This document shows positions 12,006 through 22,680 of a DNA stretch of 64,000 nucleotides, one piece after another (position 1 is the stretch's first letter; each line of letters starts with the position of its first letter). The notes under the pieces were generated by a model, which worked only from the letters and a program-made list of their open reading frames with translations, ran no database searches and was not told the origin of the DNA. Made by a program: the position numbers and the translations under genes. Source of the stretch: Rhinopomastus cyanomelas (Eukaryota; Chordata; Aves; Bucerotiformes; Rhinopomastidae). Where the stretch lies: assembly GCA_013400115.1 (NCBI GenBank), contig VXBP01004064.1:186194-250193 (forward strand), read 5' to 3'.

Positions 12006-13004
12006 AGAATCACAGAATCATCATGGCTGGAAAAGACATCCAGGATCATCAAGCCCAGCCCTTGTCCTGACACCTCCCTAACCATGGCTCAAGTGCTCTA
12101 GCTACTCGGTTTTTAAACATCTGCAGGGTTGGGGACTCTACCACCTCCCTGGCCAGACTGTTCCAGTGACCAACCACTCTCTCAGGAATGAACTTCTTTG
12201 TAAGATCCAATGTAAACCTCCCATGATGCAACCTGAGGCCATTTCCCTTCATCCTGTCATTAGTAATTTGGGAGAAGAGACCAGCACCAGCTTTGCTACA
12301 ACATCCTTTTATGTAGCCCTAGAGAACAGTAAGATCACCTCTCAACCTCCTATTCTCTAGACTAAAGAACCCCAGTTCCCTTAGCCACTCTTCACAAGGC
12401 CTGTTTTCCAGCCCTCTCTCCAGCCTCGTTGTCCTTCTCTGGCCCACTTCAGCCCCTCAACGTCCTTCTGATACTGTGGCACCCAGAACTAGACCCAGTA
12501 CTCAAGGTGCAGCCTCACAAATGCAGAGGACAGGGGCAGGATCACTTCCCTACTCCTGTTGGTTACCCCATTCCTGATCCAGGACAGGATGCTGTTTGTG
12601 TTCTTCACCACCTGGCCACCATGTTGGCTCCTGTTCAGCCTGCTGTTAGCCAACGCCCTCAGATCCTTTTTCTGCCAGGCTGCTCTCCAGCCCCTCTTTC
12701 CCCAGCCTGCAGCGCTGGGGGTTGTTGTGACCAAAGTACGTGACCTGGCACTTAGCTCTTTTAAACCTTATCCCATTGGCTTCAGCCCATTGCTCCAGCC
12801 TGTCCTAATTCCTCTCTCCCTTCCAGCAGATCGACACTCCCACTTAATTCTGTGTCATCTGCGAATTTACTGAGGGTGCATTTGATCCCCTCCCCCAGGT
12901 CCTTGAGAAAGATGTTAAACAAGACTGGTCCAAACCTGAGCCCTGAGGGATACTGCTTGTGACCAGTCATCAACTGGGTTGAACCCCATTCATCACCTGA
13001 TCAT
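12006..13004 (-). mobile_element. CR1, about 1.0 kb, inserted into another CR1
   Basis: Antisense CR1 with an intact 3' tail complement (agaatcacagaatcatcatg) and continuous ORF2 3' half. It includes the RT end, where the complement reads FGPVLFNIFL followed by KFADDTELSG, so the ADD catalytic triad is retained in this piece. The element is 5'-truncated near catcacctgatcat. Its clean position inside the copy at 11615-13085 makes it the younger insertion. Confidence 0.94.
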
Positions 13005-13085
13005 AGGACCAGAGGAAAAGTCTTCAGGTTGCAACAAGGGAGATTTAGGTCCTTTCCAGCCATAATGATACTATGACTCTGTGAT
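13005..13085 (+). mobile_element. CR1 fragment, right part of the interrupted copy
   Basis: Continues the + strand CR1 broken at 12005: aggaccagaggaaa, ttcaggttgcaacaaggg, then a jump of about 200 bp to gtcctttccagccataatg and the tail actctgtga. The missing stretch was lost separately from the insertion. Confidence 0.88.
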
Positions 13086-13089
13086 GCCT

Positions 13090-13570
13090 TTCCCTGGGGG
13101 TCACTCCTGCGTGTCCACGTGTGGATGGGTATCCTCTCCTCTCCACACCGGCCGTGCTCAGCCCCAACGCACCGCTGGATGGGTGGGTGGCCGATGGCGG
13201 GAGGGGGCCGGGCCGGGGGCGGATCCTGGCAGGGGGCGGTGCTGAGGAGCCACCACTTTGCACAGGCGTTGGAGCGGAGGGTGTGTGTGAGCTGCGTTAG
13301 CCTACGGTAGTTCCGAGTGGCCATCGGGCTAATGCGGGAAAGAGTCCTGGCTTCGGCGGCTTCAGCCTGGGTGTCTTATTTATCCTCTTGCTCCTCCGGG
13401 CAGCGCGGACCAGCGCCCAACTGCGACGGCGTCCGCAAAGTTCTGGAGCAGCGGCAGCTCGGCCCTCCCGGAGCCCCCGCGAGCAGGTACGGGGCGAACG
13501 GCGGGGAGGAGTGTGGTGGGGACAGGGCGAAGGCTCTGCTGAACGCCTCGGGCTGCTGACGTGGTTGCTG
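13090..13570 (+). promoter_or_regulatory. CpG island promoter
   Basis: Strongly G+C-rich and CpG-dense DNA (gggccgggccgggggcggat, cggcgtccgcaaag) with GC-box-like ggggcgg and no evident TATA box near the start. It begins immediately after the CR1 tail at 13085 and contains a first exon with a good donor at 13486/13487. This is the usual layout of a vertebrate housekeeping or germline CpG promoter. Direction (+) is inferred from the donor and the downstream exons. Confidence 0.7.
13300..13486 (+). other. Non-coding exon 1 of an unidentified gene (start approximate)
   Basis: Ends at the donor gagcag/gtacgg (13486/13487). In the frame that joins exon 2 it is open from a TAA near 13331 but contains no ATG, so it is most simply 5' untranslated. 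The transcription start cannot be placed from sequence; the left boundary is a guess inside the CpG island. Antisense and other-frame openings over this island are typical of G+C-rich DNA and are not called. Confidence 0.5.
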
Positions 13571-13814
13571 GGGTCGTTCCCGGGGTGGAAGCTGCAGAGC
13601 TCCTTAGGAGAACTCTTCTCGGACACACGGAGCATCCCGGATCCCCGTGTGCCCGCCGTGTGGCTCGTGGGTCCCCGGTTAGAGCCGTCCGTGGGCCGGC
13701 ACAGGTGCATCACTGGTGCTCCACGAAGAGGACAGCCACCCGACTGCATGTGGGAGGGGTGCAATTACTCTTGTGTGAAATGAGGAGGGTCTAGACCTTT
13801 GCAAAGTGGTGGAT

Positions 13815-14018
13815 CCTCACGGATAGGGTGATCATACACTGGAATGGACTGCCCACAGCAGTGGAGGAGCCCCTGTCCCTAGAGGTGTTTAAGGACAGAT
13901 TGAATGTGGCCCTTAGTGCCCTGGTCTGGCCGATGTGGTGATATTAGGTCCTCGGCTAGGCTGGATGAGCTCAGAGGGCTTTTCCAGCCTCAATAATCCT
14001 GTGATTCTGTAATTCTTA
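13815..14018 (+). mobile_element. CR1 fragment in intron 1
   Basis: Sense CR1 3' end: cactggaatggactgccca, gtccctagaggtgttta, gctggatgagctcagagggc and the tail cctgtgattctgtaattc. It ends about 20 bp before the 3' splice site of exon 2. Confidence 0.92.
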
Positions 14019-14038
14019 AATCTGGGTTTTGTTTTCAG

Positions 14039-14089
14039 CCTCCCGAGAACCTCAGCTGATTGCAGTGGTGCTAATCACAAAGTTAACAG
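14039..14089 (+). other. Exon 2 (51 nt) of an unidentified gene
   Basis: Bounded by an acceptor with a T-rich tract (ctgggttttgttttcag) and a donor (aacag/gtacag). In the frame continuing into exon 3 it reads SREPQLIAVVLITKLT with no stop and no ATG. With 50 complete bases before its final G, its end phase is exactly the one exon 3 needs. Most likely 5' untranslated. If an upstream ATG exists in an unseen exon, it could be coding. Confidence 0.5.
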
Positions 14090-14554
14090 GTACAGGTTTT
14101 CATCGTTAGTGCTGGAGGGCTGGAAAGTACTTCTTGTTTTACAGACACACCTGTCTTTCAATGGTGAATGGGAATCAATGCTTTCCTGAAAGTTACTTAC
14201 CAGGGCAATACAAACTGAACTATCCTCCCCCCTTTAAAGTGTTCATTGCCTCTTTTTTGTAACACAATCTGTGAAGTTGTTATTAACTGCCAGATGAGGT
14301 GAGACATGTGCTTTACATTTCTTGGGCTGATTACCTGGGTAAATAACATCATTATGCTTGATATGGTACTACATTATCTATGTTCTTCTCATTCTGTAGT
14401 TTAGAGTAACTATTGTCTCTACTACTGTAATTCATTTTGATACCATATATTCATTCCTATTCTAGGGATAGGGACAAAACAAATTGCCTCAAGAGGAAAG
14501 AAATGTGTGTCTCTTCTTCCCTGCTCTCTAATTTCCTCCTTTCCCTTGCAATAG

Positions 14555-15338
14555 TTATAGAATCATAGAATGGCCAGGGTTTGAAGGGACCTTAAAGATC
14601 ATCTTGTTCCTAACCCCCTGCAGAGGCAGGGACACCTTCACTAGATCAGAATACTCAGGGCTCTGGCCAGCCTGGCCTTCAACATTTCCAGCAATTGGGG
14701 CAGCCACAACTTGCTTTAGCAACCTGTTCCAGCATCTCACCACCCTCACAGGAAAGAATTTTCTACTAATTTCCAACCTCAATCTCCCCTCTCCAAGTCT
14801 GGAACCCTATCCCCTTGTTCTCTTGCTATGCAGGTGTGTCAAAAGTGCTCCCCCAGCTTTCTTGTAGCCCACTTCAGAGATTAGAAAGTTGGTCTGAGGT
14901 CACCTGGGAGCCTCCTCTTCTCCAGGCCTCCCAACATGCTTAGCCTGTCCTCATAGTGTAAGGGCTCCAGCCCTCTGATCATTTGAGTTGCTCTCCTCTG
15001 GACACCTTCCAGGAGTTCTACATCCTTCTGGTGCTGGGGACTCCAGACCTGAACCCAGTACTCCAGGTGGAGTCTCACCAGTGCAGAGTAGAGGGGGAGA
15101 ATCCTCTCCCACAACTGACTGTCCCAGGACACTGTTGGCTTTCTGGGCTGCATGTGCACACTGACAGCTCCTGTTGAACTTCTGCTCCACCACCACCTCC
15201 AAGCCCTTCTGCTCAGGGCTGTCCTCAATCCTTTCTCCTCCCAATCTGTATTTGTCTGTGGGATTGCCTTGACCCAGGTGCAGAGTCTTGCACTTGTCCA
15301 GCTTCATCTTCTTCCACTGCAGTTCAAGCTTTCTTAAT
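14555..15338 (-). mobile_element. CR1 fragment, about 780 bp, in intron 2
   Basis: Antisense CR1 from atagaatcatagaatggcca through gttgaacttctgctccacca to gcagagtcttgcacttgtcc. Same subfamily as the copy at 9060-9793, with which it forms a long inverted pair spanning the CpG promoter. Confidence 0.94.
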
Positions 15339-15589
15339 AACAGGAAAGGTTTTTGCAAGCTTATCAAAACATGAATGCTAGTTTTGTACCCTGAGCTGTA
15401 CAGATGGATGCCTGGTGTTTACTAGGGTGCCTGCCAGTTGGAGGATGGTAGGAAGGAGCCAGATCTGTACTGGAGTGTTATTGATAGGGTCCTCTGAAAA
15501 CAGAATGTAGACTGCTGCTGCATGAAAGTTTTGGGATGGAGTGGTAGAATTTGAATAACTCAATGAGTTAGCTTTTAGCCAGGCCCTCT

Positions 15590-16330
15590 TTTATTAGAGG
15601 GGGCTTCAGCAGCTGATGTGCAAACCAGCATTCATTGAGCAGCTGTCAGACTCGCAAGTAGTATTAATTACTACAGATCCCACACTGGATATTCATGAAT
15701 CAGTCCTCATCCTGTTCATCTGGGTCTCCTTCTAGGGAGAGGTTGGCTTCATGAATAGCAGTATCATATCTGCTATCGATCTGACACCTAGACCCTTATA
15801 AACAGCCTTTATGCTGTAGGTCTTGTTGGTGCTCATAAGAAACAGTCAGTAGTATCACTACTGTCATTTATTCATACATGCAACATTATATATAAGTTTT
15901 TGATATCCCCATGGATAGATTTGCAGAAAGGCACTCTACCTAAAACAGACAGTGATTTGCAGAAAGGCACTACGTGCCTAAACCAGAGATTAATTTGTAA
16001 AAAGCACTACAGTCCTAAGCCAGAGAAACAAACATACAAAGCAGATATAGACACAGAGTGAGTCTGCTGGGGCACATTGTCTTACCATCTGGCTAAGGCC
16101 TGGAGGGGAGGAGAGGAAAATCCATCAGGGTGCCCTTTATGATCTTTTTGTGTCAGGTTTGGGGTTCTCTCCTGTGTCCATCACGTGCCATCTCCTGCTC
16201 CTTTCCACCTTCAGTCCCCAGAAATGACTGATATTTTTATATTATGTTACCTGTTACGTGTGTGTGAAGAAGTCTGCAGAGTCTCCTTGGGGGTACCAGT
16301 AAGCATAAAGATCTTGATAGGCTGTGTATT
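15590..16330 (-). mobile_element. Possible LTR, minus orientation
   Basis: On the minus strand a TATA-like box (complement of ttataaa, 15796-15802) follows three tandem 34-39-bp units (15918-16026), as in a retroviral LTR where U3 enhancer repeats precede the TATA box. Ends are not clear and no coding remnant or primer-binding site was recognised, so this is a structural inference. The alternative is unique sequence with a local tandem repeat. Confidence 0.35.
15918..16026. repeat. Three imperfect tandem units of 34-39 bp
   Basis: Units begin gatttgcagaaaggcact (15918), gatttgcagaaaggcact (15954) and the more diverged atttgtaaaaagcact (15993). Each ends in a cctaa-containing segment. They may be enhancer repeats of an LTR. 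Confidence 0.85.
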
Positions 16331-18084
16331 TTTTGACTAGCTTCTCAGTGCAGCCGTTGTGTCCCTCACACTTCCAGGAAGACAGACTCAGTCCATCCTT
16401 TGTGTCAATACCTGTAAATCTTCACTCCCTCAGACATTGTCTGATTTTAGACACAATTCAATGGATGCTTATTTTTCTGTTGACTTGGTTGATCTTCTTT
16501 CTTTTTTGTTGCTTGTTCGTGCTGCTCCCCAACATCTGCACCATCCGTAGAAGAGCAGCTGGGTGCTGCATTGAGACAAATCCTGGAACCATTGGAGCTA
16601 AGCCTCAGGAAGTGGTGAGGTGGAAGGTCAAAGTGTGGATAGACAGGGCAAGGCACTCAAGGATGCTCCTTGCTGTTATATTCAGCAGTGTTTGACAACA
16701 GTGATGATCGTAACAATAGTGATCAATCCTAACAAAATGAGTTAAGACATTAAAGGTCAGCCATGAGGAGGATGCCTGCCTGACACAGGCTGCAAATCTG
16801 CTTTACATTGCAGTGCTGGTTTAAACAGCTGATTCCAAATTCTATGTAGTTTCTTGCTGGCTTTTGAAAGACTTTATCCTGACAAACCTAGGTCTGTTTT
16901 GAGGTGTTTCAAACTCTGGATTTGGTCTTATGGAAATACTTGTCTGAGTAGACAGGCAAAAACTGCCCACATATCTATTTTCCCTTCCTGGAAATTAACT
17001 TCCTCGTCCTGTCAGCCCTAGTTTATCTCAAGGTACTGCCAATATGGATTGGTAGGGCTGAGGCTGGTAAAGTAAAAGTCTGAAATCACTTTCAGACCTT
17101 CTGGAAACAATTAAACCTAACCCTCAGAAGACTTACTCCTGGTTTTTTCTTGAGCTGTCTTTTGTGTACCCATCTTGATAATTTTCAGTTCTAAAATCTT
17201 TGCTATAACAGTTTATATAAATATATAGTTATAATGGCCTAAGTTATTTCAGTTCTTGCTGTCTTGTGGGCTTTGTAAAAAATACATTGCAGTGTAAGTC
17301 CTTCAGAATTCACTCCTGAAAAGAGCCAGCACTCCTTATTGGAGCAGAAAGTATTTTCTCACTGTATTTCAAAATAATTTGGTATTGACAAATCAATTCT
17401 GCTGGAAGATAGAAAGACTTCCAGATGTGAAAGCAGACAGAGTAAGTATGTGGGGTTCTTAACATTGGTTGTACTCAAATGGAACAACCCCTTCTGCTTG
17501 TTGTTTTACATATCCTCTTCAAAATCTTTAACAGGAGTTATTGCTCTGTAACTCTATAAAGAAAGAAACTACTAAGTCGCTCCGTGGATTTTGAGCAACC
17601 ACTTCATTTTTAGTCAGTTGGGTCCTTTTGCTTCTTGTATTTGCTTCTTGTCTTTGGTACTGTGTTTAATGAGTTGGAACACAAGCAAGTCAATAAAATG
17701 TACTTTGTATGTATGTGATTAGCAGTTTTAAAGTATAAACAAAGCTCTCTTTAGGGTTGGGAATTATATCCGTCTGAGAAAGACGCTGCTTAATATTTGC
17801 CATAAACTCAAGGGAATGAAAGAATATCGAAGCGTCAGCTGAAACCATAAACAAATACTCATGATTATTATTTTAGAGTTTTTCTAAATGTCTGAATGTC
17901 ATCTTGAAGCAGTTCTACAGCCCATAATAAGCCTAGATAAAATTTCATACTAGCTCTTGCTTTACAAGAGGCACAGTGCAGGAGGTTTGCAAGCTAATTT
18001 GTGCCTAGTGTTTGCATAAAAAGCACTGTTTGGGTCATAAAGCTAATCTTCAGATTATTTCACACTAAGCTGGTATCGTGCATG
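16331..18084. other. Unassigned intronic stretch of 1.75 kb
   Basis: Intron 2 of the proposed gene. A 123-codon frame at 16324-16695 crosses a pyrimidine tract followed by tag (16548-16550) and a donor-like gtg/gtgagg (16615), but the peptide looks non-coding and no exon is called. The rest is A+T-rich unique DNA. Confidence 0.4.
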
Positions 18085-18898
18085 TCTGCGCCTGTGTGGG
18101 AGGTCTGGCTGATTCACTTGATGGCTATGCAGCCATTCAGGTGGATTTGGACCGAATGGAGGGTTGGGTTGAGAGGGACCTAATGAGGTTCAACAAGTGC
18201 GGAGTCCTTCACCTAGGAACCAGTGTTTAGAAGAACCAGTGTAGGCTGGGAGATGGTCTGCTGGAGAGCAACTCTGTGTAGAGGGAACTTGGAGTTCTGG
18301 TGGACAATAGAAACAGTGCTGTGCTCTTGTGGCCAAGAAGGCCGATGGAATCCTGTGATGGATCAAGAATGGTGTGTCTGGAAGATCAAGGGAGGTTGTT
18401 CTTCCTCTATTCTGCCCTAGCGAGACCACATCTGGAATATTGTGTCCAGTTCTAGCTTTTCAATTTAACAGGGACAGAGAGCTACTTGGAAGAGTCCAAC
18501 AGAGGGCCGTGATAATGATTAGAGGACTGGAGCACCTACCTTTATGAGGAGACATTTGAGAGACCTGGGACTTTTCAGTCTGGAGAGGAGAAGGTTATGA
18601 GGGGGTTTAATCACAGTCTATAAGTCCTTAAAGGCTGGGTGTCACTTGCTCCCTGTGATAGGACAAGGGGCAATGAGTGTCAGTTGGAGCACAGGAAGTT
18701 TCACCTCAAGATGAGGAAGAACATGTTTATTGGAAGGAGCTTCCCAAGCTGGTTGTGGAGTCTCCTTTTCTGGAGACTATCCAGACCTGTCTGGATGCAT
18801 TTTTGTGTGATCTGCCCTAGGTTCTATGGTCCTGCTCAAGGTTGAACTCAATGATCCCTGGAGGTCTCTTCCAACCCCTAATGATCTGTGTGTCTGTG
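18085..18898 (+). mobile_element. CR1 fragment, about 810 bp, in intron 2
   Basis: Sense CR1 from gaggtctggctgattcactt (just 3' of the RT) through gatggaatcctgtgatggat and agcaggaagt-type C-terminal sequence to cttccaacccctaatgatct. Same subfamily as 30050-30895. Confidence 0.93.
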
Positions 18899-19037
18899 TA
18901 TCTTTACTTCAAAGAAATCAACAGTGTTCAAGATAATATATATGGCATTTAAATATGGCCTAATAACCGAATAACTAGGTTTCCAGTCTTTATAGGGTCT
19001 GTTACATGAGTAGACAGCTGCCTGCCTGCCTCATTCA

Positions 19038-19135
19038 CAGATACACACAGATCATTAGGGGTTGGAAGAGACCACCAGACGTCATAGAGTCCGACCTGCC
19101 TACTCTAGCAGGATCATAAAACCTAACCATTTGTC
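19038..19135 (-). mobile_element. CR1 3' tail fragment, antisense
   Basis: Short antisense tail: acacagatcattaggggttg, then gaagagaccaccagacg. It lies about 110 bp before exon 3. Confidence 0.82.
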
Positions 19136-19241
19136 AATATCTCTGTTAGAAATAATAGGTTGTTCTTTGGATTTTTCTATTTTCTGTCTGTCTCTTGCAT
19201 AACTGCTTTGTAGTAATCATTGTAATTCTGTCTTTCTCTAG

Positions 19242-19394
19242 GGGCTGATCTCCAGGTTTGTACTCCTAAAAATCCAACCAAAACTATGGACGAAATCTAT
19301 CAGATTGCAGCAAAGGAAGACATACAGCAGGTGCTTCAAATGCCGAGCTCCACGTTGAAATTGTTAATATCTTGTAATGCAGCTGCTTTTCAAG
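19242..19394 (+). other. Exon 3 of an unidentified gene
   Basis: Acceptor tctgtctttctctag and donor ttcaag/gtaggt both fit the vertebrate consensus. One reading frame is open throughout, the other two contain stops, and the open frame is the one selected by exon 2. Flanking CR1s end 106 bp before it and begin about 135 bp after it. Confidence 0.72.
19286..19394 (+). CDS. Probable N-terminal coding segment, unknown protein
   Basis: The first ATG in the frame shared by exons 1-3 lies at 19286 with an acceptable context (aaactATGg). It opens 36 codons plus one base before the donor at 19394/19395. The peptide starts MDEIYQIAAKEDIQQ and ends SCNAAAFQ. It is mostly polar and helix-prone, with no signal peptide, membrane segment or motif. 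I do not recognise the family. If an upstream in-frame ATG is used, the open frame extends to at least the exon start (ADLQVCTPKN). Support comes from splice sites, phase agreement with exon 2 and normal codon content. Transcription and the full length are unknown, because the next exon is not securely located. Confidence 0.6.
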
Positions 19395-19529
19395 GTAGGT
19401 CTTTGGTTTTTGTTTCCACAGTTGTTCCTACTTTTCTCGATGCTCACATTTGATTAGCTCATGTGTAAAATAAAAGTTATCTGTTATTTGTAGTGTTTCA
19501 ACATGGTTTTCTTCTCTCAAAGAGAATAT

Positions 19530-19876
19530 TATTGGATGATCTCATTGTTTATAAATATGGAAAGGATGAGTGTCAGAAGGCTGGAGCCAGGCTCTGCCCA
19601 GTGACATCCAATGATAGGAAGAGGGGCAATGGCTGTGAGCTGGAACATAGGAGGCACTCCATCAATATGAGAAGCAACTTCGTCCCAGTGAGGGTGACAG
19701 AGCCCTGGAAGCGGCTGCCCAGGGGGTTTGTGGAGTCTCCTTCTCTGGAAATGTTTAAAACCCTCCTGGACGTGTTCCTGTGCAACTTGATCTCGGGTGA
19801 TCCTGCTGTGGCAGGGGGATTGGACTGGATGATCTTTTGAGATCCTTCCAATCCCTAATACTCTGTGATTCTGTGC
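19530..19876 (+). mobile_element. CR1 fragment in intron 3
   Basis: Sense CR1 from ggatgatctcattgtttata through ggagccaggctctgcccag and ccctggaagcggctgccca to the tail ctctgtgattctgtg. Its ORF2 C-terminal frame is open for about 115 codons, so it is relatively young. Confidence 0.94.
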
Positions 19877-20679
19877 TTAAGTCATGCATGTGACTGGAGA
19901 TTGTGTAGCTTTTGGAAGTTGTGACTTTTGAAAAGTGCTAAATCTGTGAAGAAGAAAGCACCTGTTCAAGTAAGATGCTTTCATTGGAATTGTAATCAAG
20001 AAACTTGGTATTCCTCTTGAACATCTTTAACTTGGATGATACTAAAATGCGTAATCATTGCAGCTACAGAAAAGAGATGGTGTTATTCCAGTGTTTCTGT
20101 GTACCGTGTTCTTTGTCTTGTCTGAGCAGAACAACCTGAGTTGTTTGTATTTGAGGTTTATTTTTGGGGATTTAGCTTTGTAAGCTTCTGAGTTTCTAAA
20201 AAACACCCCTATTTCTGAGTTTTGGAAAATGATAGTAAAATGAATGATAGTTGTTCCAACACAAAATAGGAAGCTATCTGATAAATGAATGCCTGTGTGG
20301 GCTGATGGTGGGACTGCCTTTTAGCCATTACCCTGCATGCTATTCAGGTGGTGCAGAAATGAGTTAGAGGCTAGGAAGGTGGGAGAAATAGTGCCAGTTT
20401 GAGGTTGTTTGTGACAGAAAGGAGGACAAAGTTATACAGTCTTGTAATTTGTCTATTAATATGTGCTTAAGATAATAATGAGCACTTGAGAGGATGAGTT
20501 GGTAACTATGGACAGGTTTAGGAAGCTCTCCTTCTGGTGACTCACCTGTTTTTAACCTGTGAAGCTAAAATGGTTAGCAGGGCAAATCCAATTGCCTAGA
20601 GTCACAAAATGGGCAGCAAAGTTGACTCTGGGGTTCTAAAGCCTTCTTGTTTTGGTGTTTAGGCTGTTTGCCAGCCAGA
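19877..20679. other. Unassigned intronic stretch
   Basis: No repeat or exon recognised. Confidence 0.4.
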
Positions 20680-21022
20680 AGCATTATACCATTCCCCTCT
20701 ATTCAGCTTTGGGGAGGCCACATCTTGAGTCCTGTGTCCAGTTTTGAGCCCCTCACTACAAGAGGGACATTGAAGGGCTGGAGAAGGTCAGAGGTGGTTA
20801 CCAAGCTAGGAAAGGATTTGGAATGAGTGTTGTATGAAGAATGCCTGAGGAGCTGATCAGCCTGGAGAGCAGGAGATTGAGAGGACACCTTGCTGTGTCC
20901 AACTACTTGAAAGAAGGTTGTAGAAAGGAAGGGGTTGTTCTGTTCTCCCCAGTGACCAGTGCTAGGATGAGGGAAAATGGCCTTAAGCTGCACAAGAGAA
21001 GGTTCAGGTTGGCTGTCAGGAC
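20680..21022 (+). mobile_element. CR1 fragment lacking the 3' tail
   Basis: Sense CR1 from attataccattcccctctatt through ctcactacaagagggacatt to ggttcaggttggctgtcag. It stops without a tail and is followed at once by antisense CR1 sequence. Confidence 0.9.
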
Positions 21023-21182
21023 AAGCCTTCTTTTGTATAACCTAAAAAGTTCCAATGTTCTCAATCTCTCTTCATAAGGCAGTTGTTCCAGGCCCCCAAT
21101 CATCCTTGTAGCTCTGCACTGAACTCTTTCAGTCAAGTCTGTATCCCTCTTGAACTGGGGAGCTCAGAGCTGGACAAAATAG
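21023..21182 (-). mobile_element. CR1 fragment, antisense, abutting the previous copy
   Basis: Antisense internal CR1: ctcttcataaggcagttgtt, ctgcactgaactctttcag and cttgaactggggagctcag. It lacks a tail. The sense/antisense arrangement could be a rearranged single copy or two fragments. Confidence 0.82.
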
Positions 21183-21499
21183 TATCTTTATCACCTTCTA
21201 AATTTTGTTTAAATCCTGTGGTTCTGTATTGCTGACAGTAAGTCTCTTGGGATGATTTTCAAACATTGCAAAAATCCCCTGTCTCTCGGGACATGTCCAG
21301 CTCCACGGTGCAAATTGCACTGCTTTTGTACTGATTCCTAGCAAGCACTGCTATGAGTTTTTTTCTTACATAGGGTGTTTCAGAGCATGTGTACTCTTTT
21401 TCACTGTCACTTTTGTTTCTTAATATCTTGGACAAGTGGTAAGCAAACAGAAGGAAGAGTGAGACTGAAGTTAAATTTAATCTGGTAAGTAGAAGGCCT

Positions 21500-21680
21500 A
21501 CTATGAAACAGGCTGCCCAGGGCAGTAGCGGAGTCACCATCCCTGGAGGTGTTTAAAAACGGAGTAGCTAGAGCAGTTGGGGCCATGGTCTAGGGGTTAG
21601 GCAGATGTTGGGATGAGGGCTGGACTTGGTGATCCGGGAGGTCCTTTCCAGCCATGATGATTCAGTGACTCTGTGATTGC
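21500..21680 (+). mobile_element. CR1 3' end
   Basis: Sense CR1: gaaacaggctgcccagggca, ccctggaggtgtttaaaaac and cctttccagccatgatgatt. Same subfamily as 1625-1864 and 33300-33558. Confidence 0.93.
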
Positions 21681-22221
21681 AAATTATCCAGAGGTCAAGG
21701 AATCACAAGTGAGATACAGCAACTCTTGCTTAAAGTTTTCTGATCTTCAGATCCTTCTTCAGAAAACTTCACAAACAGAAAACAACTGAATCAAGGCAGA
21801 TTTAATTTCACAAGCATGCACAGCTATTCCACTATTTTTTGTGGAAATATGGTGTTTTTTAACGTATTTCTGAGCAGAGCAGCAGCTCAGATGATTTCAA
21901 TGCATTTTCCACTTCACACAGTTTTAGCTAATGAGTACTACTTGATCATATTTAAACGTAATAAGAGGATAAAGTGGACATTGTTCTCTTGTGTAGTAGT
22001 AATTTCCCAGAGGAACTGAAACTGCATCAGGAAAACCTGATTCAATATAGCTCAGAACTTAAATAGTGAAAGGCAAGAGGTTCCCCATGCAGTACAAAAA
22101 CCATCAGGAAATGCTGTTGGGAAGAAGGGGGTTTATCACTATCTTACCCAGAGACACTTTTGCCAAGTCCACTGTTTTGGTGACAGGTTGCCATGTTTGT
22201 GAATGATTCAATGATTTGTTC
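21681..22221. other. Unassigned intronic stretch
   Basis: No exon or repeat recognised. The 67-codon frame at 21816-22019 has no splice support. Confidence 0.4.
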
Positions 22222-22344
22222 ACAGCCAGGTTGGCTGGGGCCCTGAGAAACCTGATCTAGTGAAGGTGTCCCTGCCTACGCGGGGTGGGGGGGGTGGAAT
22301 TAGATCGCCTTTAAGGTGCCTTCCAGCCGTGGCCATTCTATGAA
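22222..22344 (+). mobile_element. CR1 3' tail fragment
   Basis: Sense CR1: ccaggttggctggggccctg, tctagtgaaggtgtccctgc and cagccgtggccattctatga. Confidence 0.88.
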
Positions 22345-22562
22345 CTTTAAACTGAAGTAGGAAGCTGATGTTCTTGCTTTTGCCCAACATAGGTTTAACC
22401 TTGTGTTATTTTAAACAAATTGCTGGTAACATAAGGAATTGTGTTTATTCTTTATGATTCCATTCTCCTGATTATCGCCAACGAGTGTTCAGTTTGGTCA
22501 GTCCTGATGTGTTATTCTTTCTGCCAGCTTTGAAGTCCTGGAAGCAAAGAAAGATCTATTTC

Positions 22563-22680
22563 ATTGAATCATAATTTGGGTTGGAAAAGTCCCTTGGGAT
22601 CACTGAGTCCAGCCACCAACCCTACTCCACAAGTTCACCCCTAAACCATATCCCCCAACACTACATCTAAGTTCCAGTGG
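22563..22680 (-). mobile_element. CR1 tail of a separate subfamily
   Basis: Antisense: gaatcataatttgggttgga, aaagtcccttgggatcact and tcacccctaaaccatatccc, a CR1 type found in bird genomes that is not otherwise seen in this window. Confidence 0.75.

Noticed and set aside
13297..13764. Overlapping frames of 131-155 codons on both strands
   Set aside because: They cover the CpG island and cross the exon-1 donor. Low stop density from high G+C explains them.
16324..16695. 123-codon frame with a pyrimidine tract, tag and gtgagg inside
   Set aside because: The translated peptide is of low plausibility. Including it as an exon is unnecessary, because exons 2 and 3 already join in phase without it.
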